Both the position numbers and the translations under genes were made by a program. Positions 16,789-24,866 of a stretch of DNA of 57,115 bases are shown in pieces. The stretch comes from Thermodesulfobacteriota bacterium (GTDB taxonomy: Bacteria; Desulfobacterota; Desulfobacteria; Desulfobacterales; JAUWMJ01), in contig JAXHVO010000138.1 in the NCBI GenBank assembly GCA_034189135.1, positions 1 through 57,115 of the forward strand, read 5' to 3'. Below the pieces are notes generated by a model. The model was not told the DNA's origin. It did not search any database and worked only from the letters and a program-made list of their open reading frames with translations. Every line of letters begins with the position of its first letter. The stretch's first letter is position 1.

Positions 16789-16981
16789 GGGCCTGGAAAT
16801 AAACCACTGATTGTTTTTGCAATGTTGCTTCGGACCATATTTGGTGGATCCTCTATGGCAAAATCCTCGACATAGGTTGACCTTTTCGGTTTTGCTCAAT
16901 CGGATTGACCAGGTAAACCCGGACTTCGAATCTGGGTTGAATCGGTGTGCCAATTCCAATGAGTGGTTGATTTCCAGACCC
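16789..16981. repeat. Inverted-repeat element, 193 bp (GGGCCTGG ends), MITE-like
   Basis: 16789-16813 (GGGCCTGGAAATAAACCACT and on) and 16957-16981 are 25-nt inverted repeats with three mismatches. No clear target duplication and no second copy in the window. It occupies most of the gap between the small unknown gene and dapA. The rest of the gap (16982-17208) shows nothing else. Confidence 0.5.
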
Positions 16982-17208
16982 ATTGCGCCCCCATTGAGAC
17001 TCAGGGAAAACGTTTCTTTTAATAAAAAAGGGGGCATTTTTTCCCAGGCTCATGTATGCTGCATTCCAACTTTCTTCCTTCATCCCCTGTTTGCAGGATC
17101 CTAAGAATATTTTCGAATCCAGCGGTTATTAAAGCTTGCTTTTCAGACTGTTCCAAGATTATTTTAAAAAACCATTTATATTTATTGAGAAGTTAAAAGG
17201 GAGGGCAC

Positions 17209-18243
17209 ATGAAAACAGGATGTTACACAGCACTCGTTACTCCGTTTAAAGGAGATGCAGTCGATGAGGAAGGACTCAACATGCTGATAGATTTTCAGAT
17301 AGAAAACGGCATAACCGGTATTCTGGCTGTCGGCACTACCGGAGAAAGCCCTGTTTTATCATGGGAAGAACATAATAAAGTGATTGAGGTGGTGGCAAGC
17401 AAAACAAAAAACAAATGCCTGTGTATTGCGGGCACCGGAAGCAATAACACCAAGGAAGCCATTGCGGCCACCGAACACGCGGTCAAATCAGGTGCAGATG
17501 CAGCCTTGCTGGTTGATCCGTACTATAATGGACCAAGCTCCCTTGAAATCCGCAAAGAATATGTCGGCCCGGTGGCAAAAGCCTTTCCTGATGTGGAGGT
17601 GATTCCCTATGTCATTCCCGGAAGGACAGGTGCGCAACTTTTACCGGAAGATCTTGCCCTGTTGAATAAAGAATTTCCAAACGTAAGCACGGTAAAAGAA
17701 GCCACCGGCAATATACAGAACATGAAGCATACCCGAGAATGTTGTGGGCCGAATTTTACTATTTTATCCGGCGATGACGGTATGACTTATGAAATGATGA
17801 CCAATCAACAGATTGCTGCAGCCGGTGTCATATCTGTAGCTTCAAATGTGACTCCAGGGGCCATTACGCGTATGGTTCAGCTCCTTGAGGATGGCCGTGC
17901 GGATGAAGCTGAAAACCTGCTGTCCGGGCTCAAACCTCTTTTTGGCCTCGTTACTGTGAGTACCATGGAAAGCACACCATATGGCGAAGCGGTTTGCCGG
18001 GCCAGAAATCCTCTTGCAATAAAAACATTGATGTCTATTCTCGGTATGCCCTCAGGAGGATGCAGGCAACCCTTGGGGAAAATGACTAAAAAAGGATTAA
18101 ACACCGTGATAGATGCTGCGAACAAAGTACAAAACAGCAATCCTGAAATATTCAAACCGCTGGCTGACTTTTTCGGTGTTGATGTGGAGAATCGTTTAAA
18201 TGACCCATCTGTTCTGCAAGGGCTGTATTACGAGGAATATTAA
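17209..18243 (+). CDS. dapA: Dihydrodipicolinate synthase family protein (DapA/NAL), C-terminally extended
   Basis: A class I (Schiff-base) aldolase of the DapA/N-acetylneuraminate-lyase family, 344 residues against about 290 for typical DapA. The signature GTTGES is at 42-47, the catalytic Tyr is Y134 in YVIPGRTG and the Schiff-base lysine is K163 in TVKEATG. The PGRT motif supports the DapA branch (pyruvate plus aspartate semialdehyde, lysine and diaminopimelate synthesis). The extra 50 residues at the C-terminus (FKPLADFFGVDVENRL and on) are not part of the core barrel. GGGAGG precedes the ATG. No other lysine genes are adjacent, so the pathway assignment rests on motifs. Confidence 0.8.
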   Translation: MKTGCYTALVTPFKGDAVDEEGLNMLIDFQIENGITGILAVGTTGESPVLSWEEHNKVIEVVASKTKNKCLCIAGTGSNNTKEAIAATEHAVKSGADAALLVDPYYNGPSSLEIRKEYVGPVAKAFPDVEVIPYVIPGRTGAQLLPEDLALLNKEFPNVSTVKEATGNIQNMKHTRECCGPNFTILSGDDGMTYEMMTNQQIAAAGVISVASNVTPGAITRMVQLLEDGRADEAENLLSGLKPLFGLVTVSTMESTPYGEAVCRARNPLAIKTLMSILGMPSGGCRQPLGKMTKKGLNTVIDAANKVQNSNPEIFKPLADFFGVDVENRLNDPSVLQGLYYEEY

Positions 18244-18246
18244 CCG

Positions 18247-18350
18247 GGATACGAGTTGCAGGTTGCGAGTTTCGGGGTACGGGTTATAAAAAAGGAATAT
18301 TTCCGATTAAGCACCCGCAACTCGATACACATACCTCGCAACCTGATTAG
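18247..18350. repeat. Palindromic repeat family D, short copy 1
   Basis: Core words shared with the other copies: CGGGTTATAAAAAAGGA, TATTTCCGATTA and CAACTCG-type palindromic units on both sides, giving an imperfect hairpin. It fills the dapA-galT gap. Read as protein it gives a false N-terminal extension of galT. Other copies: 24652-24857, 43199-43271 and 55619-55830. Confidence 0.7.
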
Positions 18351-18366
18351 AACATATCAAACACCC

Positions 18367-19431
18367 ATGCCCGAAGATCATTTTGAAAGCCTTAATTTTG
18401 ACAAGGAATCTGTGTCAGCCAGGTTCATCGCGCCTTCCGGAGAGGTGGTTGAAAAATTAATTGAGATTCGCACCAATCCCATTACCCGGCGTACATGTCG
18501 AATTGCATACAGCCGAATTGATGAAAAGGAGGCGGGTACGGATAGGCTTCCCCAGCCGCCACCTGACGCGAATAACACTTCCGAATGCCCGTTTTGCAGA
18601 CCCGGAGTGAACTCGAAAACCCCGCAGCTTTTGCCTGAAATCTCACCCGAACGTCGCCTGGTGCATGATGAATCAATCCTGTTCCCCAACCTGTTTCCCT
18701 ATGGGAGCTATTCAGCGGTGAGTCTTTTTGACAACCAGCATTTCGTAGAGATAGGCCAGGCCTCTTTGTCATCGTATACCGGTAGTTTTCTAAACTGCAG
18801 CAAATATTTCGATCGTGTCCTGTCCAACGATCCCGATGCGATCTACATGGCAATCACCCAGAACCACCTTCCTTCAGCCGGTGGTTCGCTGTTGCATCCC
18901 CACCTGCAGATAAACGCAGACAGGCTTGCTCCAAACCACCACCGCTTTATAGGAAAAAGAGCCCTGAGCTATTATAATCAAACAGGGGCATGCCTTTTTT
19001 CCGATTACTTGGCACATGAAAAAAAAGATGGCAGCCGGTATATAGGAAATACCGGTGCATGGCAGTGGGTGGCTTCCTTTGCCCCGGAAGGATTTTTTGA
19101 AATCTGGGGAATATTTCCCCAAAAAACATCTTTTCGCCAACTGGCTGATTCAGATTGGCAAGACCTGGCAAAAGGAGTTTTAAACACCCAGAGGTTTTAC
19201 CGAAGTTTTTGCAGGAATGGATACAACTTAGGAGTTTTGTTTATAGAAGATGAAAAGATACCCCTCGAGCTGCGCATGGTGATCCTTGCGCGCTCCAATT
19301 ACGCACCGTGGGTTAGAAATGACCACACAGGCTTTGAAGTCATGCTGGGAGATATGACCACATTCACTGCACCCGAGGAGACCGCGGAAAAGGCTAGACC
19401 TTTTTGGAGAAGAGAACAGCCGATTCCCTGA
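18367..19431 (+). CDS. galT: Galactose-1-phosphate uridylyltransferase-like protein
   Basis: 354 residues of the HIT-superfamily GalT group, which transfers UMP between UDP-glucose and galactose-1-phosphate in the Leloir pathway. A zinc site is suggested by CPFC (C74, C77). The active-site motif reads HPHLQ (H177-Q181) where Escherichia coli GalT has HPHGQ. PNLFPYGSYSAVSLF (107-121) is the substrate-binding strand. Gly to Leu inside the HPH motif may change the acceptor, so nucleotidyltransferase activity on another sugar phosphate is possible. I place the start at the ATG at 18367 because the upstream open frame is repeat D. Confidence 0.75.
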   Translation: MPEDHFESLNFDKESVSARFIAPSGEVVEKLIEIRTNPITRRTCRIAYSRIDEKEAGTDRLPQPPPDANNTSECPFCRPGVNSKTPQLLPEISPERRLVHDESILFPNLFPYGSYSAVSLFDNQHFVEIGQASLSSYTGSFLNCSKYFDRVLSNDPDAIYMAITQNHLPSAGGSLLHPHLQINADRLAPNHHRFIGKRALSYYNQTGACLFSDYLAHEKKDGSRYIGNTGAWQWVASFAPEGFFEIWGIFPQKTSFRQLADSDWQDLAKGVLNTQRFYRSFCRNGYNLGVLFIEDEKIPLELRMVILARSNYAPWVRNDHTGFEVMLGDMTTFTAPEETAEKARPFWRREQPIP

Positions 19432-19506
19432 TTCACCCAGAGAGGGTCGGAACCCGAAGCCTTTAAACCCGAGACCGGATAGCCCATTATTAAGTTTTAT
19501 TTATGA

Positions 19507-19851
19507 TGAGAGGTTGGGGAGTTTTTCAATCTCTACTCAGTTCGTCCGGTGGAGCGCCCATTTGCCCGTATCAGCCTTAACAAATAAGTCCGGCACTCTG
19601 TACACGCCCCCTATCTTCTCAGTTAAATCCATACAGGCAGAGACGACAAACGTTGCCGTGGGGTTCTGTCCCTTGGGGCTGGTTCAAATCTAATCTCAGT
19701 CCGCCGCAGGCGGACCGAACGCCGGTTTCTCGAAATGATTGTTAAGGCTGATACGGGCAAATGGGCGCTCCACCGGACGAACCGCTAACAATCGTTATAG
19801 CTCAAACGGTTCATAAAAAAGGCCATTGATAGGAAACTCCCCGACCCCTCA
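19507..19851. mobile_element. Element E, copy 2: 345-bp hairpin element
   Basis: It begins TGAGAGGTTGGGGAG and ends CTCCCCGACCCCTCA. The 46-nt arms 19538-19583 and 19739-19784 pair with only one mismatch. Compared with copy 1, eight arm positions have changed in both arms together, so pairing is preserved although the sequence has drifted. The loop keeps CTCTGTACACGCCCCCTATC, GGGGCTGGTTCAAATC and a GTCCGCC-gca-GGCGGAC hairpin. No clear target duplication. Its right end supplies the TGA stop codon of the minus-strand hydrolase gene. Confidence 0.8.
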
Positions 19852-20697
19852 CTTAAGATATAATAGTTTGGTGCATTTATCCTGGGTGGCCACATCGAGC
19901 CTGGTTTTACAGTTGTTTAATGCACTTCCCACCGTGCTTAAGGCTTTTTCAGGGGTATTATTGATTTCACTCAGGTGGGCCAGGACAACATGACGGAGGC
20001 GGTCATGGAGAAGCTCTTTGAGAAGGGTTGCCGAGTCATGGTTGGAAAGGTGTCCGGTTCTGCTCTTGATGCGCTGTTTCAAAGGCCAGGGATAGGGGCC
20101 GTTTATCAGCATGTCCGGGTCATGGTTGGCCTCAAGGATTAGCAGGGTGCATTCTTTTAAATGTTGTTTAACCATTAAAGTTGAAACACCCAGGTCTGTT
20201 GCAATCCCTATTTTTGTTTCGTTTTTTTCTACGGTAAAACCCGCCGGGTCTATGGCGTCATGAGATATGGAAAAAGGATGTAGAAACAAATGGTTGATAT
20301 TAAAGGCCGTGCCACACTCAAAATATCTCAGATCAGCGATACTTCCCAGTTGGGGTGAGGCTTTTTTTGTTTTATGACTGATATACACCGGTATATTAAA
20401 ACGGCGGGAAAGAACCCCCACGCCCTGAATATGGTCTGAATGCTCGTGGGATACAATAATGGCGTTCAGATTTTCCGGGCAAAGACCTTTTGTATCCAAC
20501 CTGCGCTGGATCTCAATACCTGACAAGCCTGCGTCAATCAGTATTGAAGTTGAACCATCGGTAACATAGGTGGCATTTCCCTTGCTTCCGCTTGCAAGCA
20601 TGCAAACCGAAAGCGTGAAATCCGGACACGGCGGTGAGAGTTCTGGTGCATCCTTGTCAGAAGTCATTGGATACTCTGGCGGCTTTCGTTCATGCAA
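19849..20697 (-). CDS. Metallo-beta-lactamase fold hydrolase, WalJ/YycJ-like
   Basis: 282 residues. The metal-binding motif SHEHSDH (H84, H86, D88, H89) follows the typical LASGSKGNATYV opening and LIDAGLSG strand of the WalJ/YycJ group, a likely 5'-exonuclease acting in DNA mismatch repair or cell-wall coordination in other bacteria. A later His in SHDAID and the C-terminal HLS motif complete the site. The ATG at 20697 has no good ribosome site and the ATG at 20664 is possible. The last codons TATCTTAAG run into TGA contributed by element E, so the original C-terminus may have been longer. Confidence 0.82.
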   Translation of the reverse strand: MHERKPPEYPMTSDKDAPELSPPCPDFTLSVCMLASGSKGNATYVTDGSTSILIDAGLSGIEIQRRLDTKGLCPENLNAIIVSHEHSDHIQGVGVLSRRFNIPVYISHKTKKASPQLGSIADLRYFECGTAFNINHLFLHPFSISHDAIDPAGFTVEKNETKIGIATDLGVSTLMVKQHLKECTLLILEANHDPDMLINGPYPWPLKQRIKSRTGHLSNHDSATLLKELLHDRLRHVVLAHLSEINNTPEKALSTVGSALNNCKTRLDVATQDKCTKLLYLK

Positions 20698-20974
20698 GTG
20701 AAAATAGTGTCAAAGCTCGAATGGCCTATTAATTGTTTCAAATTAGCTCCTCAGTATTTATTTCTCTTTTTACAACTTTTAAACCTTGCCGAGGCCGTCA
20801 GGATGTATTGTACTGATGATCTCTAAACCCAGCTGAAGAAAAAAATGCATGTTATGCCGAAGGTTTTATTATTATTTCTTTTATGTCAATCTGCAACTAC
20901 TATAATCTGGAACATCCCAACTCATTCGGTTCAGCCCTCAACAATCGAAATATCAGATATAAGGAGTGGTGGCA

Positions 20975-22351
20975 ATGAAAATCAGTGTCTTGAATGGAAG
21001 TCCCAAAGGCAAAACCAGCGTTACAATGCAGTATGTGCATTTCATCCAAAAAGAATTCCCCCAGCACGAACTGAAAATGATTAACATTTCTCAAAAAATT
21101 AGAAAGATAGAAAAAGAGCCACAGGCTTTTCAGCATATTATTGATGAGATCAGTGTTTCAGATGGCGTATTATGGGCGTCACCGGTTTATTTTTTCCTCG
21201 TGCCGGCGAACTATAAAAGATTTGTTGAACTGATTATAGAAAAAGATGCACAAAAGACTTTGCAAAATAAGTACACCGCTTTTTTATCCACATCGATTCA
21301 TTTTTTTGATCATACGGCTCATAATTATATGCATGCGGTCTGTGACGATTTCAAAATGAGATATGTCGGGTCGTTTTCTGCGGATATGTATGATCTAATG
21401 AAAACCAAAGAAAGACAAAGACTGCATCTGTTTGCTGAGAATTTTTTTAACACCATTGCAAACCATACATTCACTCTAAAAAATTATATGCCGCTCACCT
21501 GGCGAAATTTTGACTATCATCCAGGTGATGTAAAGAATAAAACAGAATTGGGCAACAAGAAAATCCTAATAGTGACGGATGTTGAAAGCCACCATAATAA
21601 CCTGGCAGGGATGATTGAAAGATTTAAGGGAGCCTTTTCCGCAAAAATTGAAACAATCAATTTACACGATTTACATATCAAAGGATCGTGCCTGGGATGC
21701 ATTCATTGCGGGTACGATAATCAATGCGTCTATGATGGTAAGGATGACTATATCGATTTCTACAATACAAAGGTAAAGGCTGCAGATATTATTGTTTGGG
21801 CGGGAACCATAAAAGACAGGTATTTGTCTGCCAGATGTAAATTGTTTTTTGACAGATCTTTTTTTAATGGTCACAAGCCATCCTTGGCTGGAAAACATGT
21901 CGGGTTTATCATTTCCGGCCCGTTAAATCAGATCCCCAACCTTCGGCAGGTCCTAGAGGCGTACGTTGAAATTCAACATGCAAATTCCGCCGGTTTCGTC
22001 ACCGATGAATATGGGGATTCGGCTGAGATTGATCGTTTATTACAATGTCTTGCCCATCGTCTTGTTCAGTTTGCTGATCGCAATTATTTCAAACCGCCCA
22101 CCTTTCTCGGTGTGGGCGGAACTAAAATTTTCAGAGATGAAATTTGGGGAAGGCTTCGCTTTCCATTCAGAGCGGATTACGTGGCTTACAAAAAAATGGG
22201 AATATTTGATTTTCCGCAAAAAAGATATAAAATGCGACTTCAAAATGCAATCATGCTGCTGCTGTCAAAATCACCGGTATTCAGAAAAGAAGTGAACAAA
22301 AGAATGGAAAAAGAAATGATCAAACCACTTCAACAGGTGCTTGAAAGGTAA
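20975..22351 (+). CDS. Tandem flavodoxin-fold NAD(P)H-dependent reductase
   Basis: 458 residues with two flavodoxin-like domains. Domain 1 starts KISVLNGSPKGKTSVT, an FMN-phosphate-binding loop of the NADPH-dependent FMN reductase/iron-sulfur flavoprotein family, with WASPVYF near 70. Domain 2 begins KKILIVTDVESHHNN near 192 and has CLGCIHCGYDNQC near 240, matching the cysteine-bearing loop of iron-sulfur flavoproteins, then VWAGTIKDRYLSARCK. Both look FMN-binding; electron transfer in the cytoplasm is inferred. AAGGAG eight bases upstream fixes the ATG at 20975. A basic tail (RKEVNKRMEKEM) ends the protein. Confidence 0.75.
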   Translation: MKISVLNGSPKGKTSVTMQYVHFIQKEFPQHELKMINISQKIRKIEKEPQAFQHIIDEISVSDGVLWASPVYFFLVPANYKRFVELIIEKDAQKTLQNKYTAFLSTSIHFFDHTAHNYMHAVCDDFKMRYVGSFSADMYDLMKTKERQRLHLFAENFFNTIANHTFTLKNYMPLTWRNFDYHPGDVKNKTELGNKKILIVTDVESHHNNLAGMIERFKGAFSAKIETINLHDLHIKGSCLGCIHCGYDNQCVYDGKDDYIDFYNTKVKAADIIVWAGTIKDRYLSARCKLFFDRSFFNGHKPSLAGKHVGFIISGPLNQIPNLRQVLEAYVEIQHANSAGFVTDEYGDSAEIDRLLQCLAHRLVQFADRNYFKPPTFLGVGGTKIFRDEIWGRLRFPFRADYVAYKKMGIFDFPQKRYKMRLQNAIMLLLSKSPVFRKEVNKRMEKEMIKPLQQVLER

Positions 22352-22370
22352 GTCGAACCGAACTAAGATT

Positions 22371-22394
22371 GAAAAACGACTGTTTGCTTCTAAT
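22371..22394. repeat. 24-bp dispersed repeat (GAAAAACGACTGTTTG)
   Basis: GAAAAACGACTGTTTGCTTC and four more bases recur at 46053-46076 with one mismatch. Here it sits in the short gap between two convergent genes. In the second place it abuts an inverted repeat in the nusA-infB gap. Confidence 0.55.
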
Positions 22395-22405
22395 GAAAAT
22401 ATCAG

Positions 22406-22996
22406 TTATACCAACATATCCGCTATGGCCATTTTTACTTTGGTGGTGATACCGATCGCCTGTTTCAACTCTTTTTCCAAAGAGGCCATCTTTAGGTAAA
22501 ATGGAGTCCGGTCAAACCTGAAGTAATCTTTTTCGCCACAATACTTTGAAAAAGCTTCGCATCCCGATCCGTATGTTATATCTCGACCGGGACGATGAAG
22601 TTCGTGTGGGATCCCATGCAACCTGCATATCATGGGGCGACTGGAATAGAGGATACACTTGCCATTATCATTAAGCGGGCACATGCGGCGAAGGCGTGTT
22701 CCTTTTCTGTCGGCTTCCAGCGATTTTCGTCTCACTTCCACTGCGTTTACTCTAATTTCGTTCTGTTTTTCGGGATCGAGTTGATGAAACGCTTTTAGAA
22801 TATACAGGTATTCCAAAACGGTGTGGTGGTAGAAACGAGTCATGCAGCAGTTGTCTTCGCATCCGGTGCAGTCGAATCCGTAGTAAGCGGCGGCTTCTTT
22901 GTATTTAAGATCCATTAATGCATAGATAGCTCTAAGTTGATTTAAAAAGCCATCCATATCCATTTGAGCCATTACTTTTTCGTAACACAGGTGCAT
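22406..22996 (-). CDS. YkgJ-family cysteine cluster protein
   Basis: 196 residues with the cysteine pattern of the YkgJ/Zn-Fe-chelating family: CTGCEDNCC near 44-52, CPLNDNGKCILYSSRPMIC near 112-130 with RLHG after it, and a last C in GSGCEAF. These proteins are thought to bind zinc or an iron-sulfur cluster; function unknown. It starts nine bases after the dGTPase stop on the same strand, so the two are co-transcribed. Confidence 0.8.
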   Translation of the reverse strand: MHLCYEKVMAQMDMDGFLNQLRAIYALMDLKYKEAAAYYGFDCTGCEDNCCMTRFYHHTVLEYLYILKAFHQLDPEKQNEIRVNAVEVRRKSLEADRKGTRLRRMCPLNDNGKCILYSSRPMICRLHGIPHELHRPGRDITYGSGCEAFSKYCGEKDYFRFDRTPFYLKMASLEKELKQAIGITTKVKMAIADMLV

Positions 22997-23005
22997 TGGC
23001 TACCG

Positions 23006-24061
23006 TCAAACAAGGGGAGAAGGGAAAAAGAGCTTGGAATAAAGGTTCATGGCATATCGGTCTGTCATACTGGCAATAATATCGCACACCGACAGTTCGT
23101 ATGGTTGATTTTTATAAATGAAATCAGCCAGTTCCATCCCCTTAAGTTCTTTTTTAAGCATCATTTCGTTATCTAGAAAATAGGAGTATAGCTCGGATAA
23201 GATCTTTTTCGCCTTTACAAACTCGTTGTGGACACGGGCAGAGCGGTAAACGTTATCATAGAGGAATTGCCTTAAAGTAGTCATGGCGGAATATACCTTA
23301 TCGCTCATGCGCAATTGAAGTTCTCCGTCTTGCTCTCCACTGGAAAAAATCAGATCTCTGATCATGGTTGTGGCGCGCTCTGAATGAGTCCGACCGATAT
23401 TTTTTACACATGAATCAGGGACTTGCTCTTCGGTGATCACACCGCTTCGTACGGCATCATCCAGATCATGATTCAAATAAGCCATGATATCCGCCACCCT
23501 TACAACCCTGCCTTCAATGGTGCAAGCCTGCTCACTGGGATCATCCGGGATAATCTTGCCATATCCTTTGGAGTGTTTTAAAATACCATCCCGAACCTCA
23601 TAGGTTAGATTAAGCCCCACCCCTTTGTTTTCCAGCACTTCTACCACCCTGAGGCTTTGTTGATTGTGAGAAAACCCATGGGAAAATATTTCCTGAAGTG
23701 CGGTTTCACCGCTATGACCGAATGGCGTATGCCCCAGATCATGCCCCACGGCAATGGCTTCAGTAAGGTCTTCATTCAGAAACATGGCACGCGCGATTGT
23801 TCTTGCAATTTGCGCGACTTCCAAGGTATGTGTCAGGCGTGTTCTGTATTCGTCACCCAGAGGAGATAGGAAAACCTGGGTTTTATGCTTTAACCGTCTG
23901 AAGGCATTTGAATAAACGATTCGGTCTCTGTCCATTTGGAAGGCGGTTCGAACCGGACAGGGCTCCTCTTCTTTTACACGGCCTTTTGTGTTTGCGCTTG
24001 GACATCCAAAAGGCGACATAAAATTTTTTTCACGTTTTTCGAATTCTTCTCGAATTGACAT
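23006..24061 (-). CDS. dgt: Deoxyguanosinetriphosphate triphosphohydrolase-like HD protein
   Basis: 351 residues of the dGTPase family, which splits dNTPs into nucleoside and tripolyphosphate and so controls the nucleotide pool. The HD metal site is complete: H78 in RLTHTLEVA, H107-D108 in VGHDLGHTPFGH and a distal D in MAYLNHDLDDA. The N-terminal RIVYSNAFRRLKHKTQVF is the usual family block. Length matches the short bacterial class. It is divergent from the HsdR_N-like gene (52 bp apart) and upstream of ykgJ. dNTPases of this family are also antiviral in some bacteria, but nothing here ties it to the defence locus 2 kb away. Confidence 0.88.
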   Translation of the reverse strand: MSIREEFEKREKNFMSPFGCPSANTKGRVKEEEPCPVRTAFQMDRDRIVYSNAFRRLKHKTQVFLSPLGDEYRTRLTHTLEVAQIARTIARAMFLNEDLTEAIAVGHDLGHTPFGHSGETALQEIFSHGFSHNQQSLRVVEVLENKGVGLNLTYEVRDGILKHSKGYGKIIPDDPSEQACTIEGRVVRVADIMAYLNHDLDDAVRSGVITEEQVPDSCVKNIGRTHSERATTMIRDLIFSSGEQDGELQLRMSDKVYSAMTTLRQFLYDNVYRSARVHNEFVKAKKILSELYSYFLDNEMMLKKELKGMELADFIYKNQPYELSVCDIIASMTDRYAMNLYSKLFFPSPLV

Positions 24062-24113
24062 AATTTTTTATTATTTCAAAGACAATTTTATATGTAAAGA
24101 GGAATTTCTTGAA

Positions 24114-24644
24114 ATGAACTCGGGTCATTTAATACTTGGCGAGCTGGTCGATTTTATCACCGGCCAAACCATCGAGGATACCCATGATGAGCGGTACAGG
24201 CAAAAACTGGCGCGGTTGCTTGTAGAACAGAAAGACTACAGCAAAAAACAGATCAAATCACGCTGGGATCTTCCTGTGAGGGCAGGGATAAACCAGGCTG
24301 TGGTGAAGATTGATTTTATGATCACCTTGTCAGATAAGATCTGCATGATAATAAAATACAGTCCCGGCTCGATGGTAACCAGGCATCGGCCTGTACTGGC
24401 GGCATCAAGACTTGTGGCCCCCTACCAGGTGCCTATTGCTGTTATAACCAACGGCGAAGATGCAGATGTCCTTGACGGCTATACCAATGAGGTTATTTCT
24501 ATCGGCTTTGAATCAATACCTGACAGACAGCAACTTACCCATCGGGTTGCGGATATTCACCTTGAGCCCATTCCCTCCAGACGGGCTGAAATGGAGTCAA
24601 GAATCATGTATGCTTTTGAAATCGACGGGAGTTGTTCTTTGTAA
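24114..24644 (+). CDS. Stand-alone type I restriction R-subunit N-terminal (HsdR_N-like) domain
   Basis: 176 residues corresponding to the HsdR N-terminal/PD-(D/E)XK-like domain without helicase. KIDFMITLSDKICMIIK holds the place of the D..ExK core. The Asp is present, but the Glu before the Lys appears to be Ile (MIIK), so cleavage is doubtful. The rest (GINQAVVK, APYQVPIAVITNGEDADVLD) fits the family well. Known small proteins of this type in sulfate reducers have no assigned role. The ATG at 24114 is preferred because the upstream open frame overlaps the divergent dgt gene. Confidence 0.7.
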   Translation: MNSGHLILGELVDFITGQTIEDTHDERYRQKLARLLVEQKDYSKKQIKSRWDLPVRAGINQAVVKIDFMITLSDKICMIIKYSPGSMVTRHRPVLAASRLVAPYQVPIAVITNGEDADVLDGYTNEVISIGFESIPDRQQLTHRVADIHLEPIPSRRAEMESRIMYAFEIDGSCSL

Positions 24645-24651
24645 TTACCCC

Positions 24652-24857
24652 GACAACGCAAATTACCAGCTTATAACAGCAGCTTATTTTTGTGTCATGC
24701 GATATTGCTGCGGGTTACGAGTTGCGAGGTACGGGTTAAAAAAAAGGATTATTTCTGATTAACAACACGCAACCCACAACTCGTAACCCGCAACACTCAC
24801 GTGATAGCCAAACAAGCTAAAAAAGGCGCATTATTGCTATCGATAAATTTCGTTGTA
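24652..24857. repeat. Palindromic repeat family D, long copy (about 206 bp)
   Basis: It starts ACAACGCAAATTACCAGCTT, carries the shared palindromic core (TTACGAGTTGCGAGGTACGG to CAACTCGTAACCCGCAAC) and ends CGATAAATTTCGTTGTA. Outer ends are imperfect inverted repeats (TACAACG/CGTTGTA). The copy at 55619-55830 matches along the whole length, which sets the unit boundaries. It exactly fills the gap between two convergent genes. Confidence 0.75.
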
Positions 24858-24866
24858 GGGTTACAA

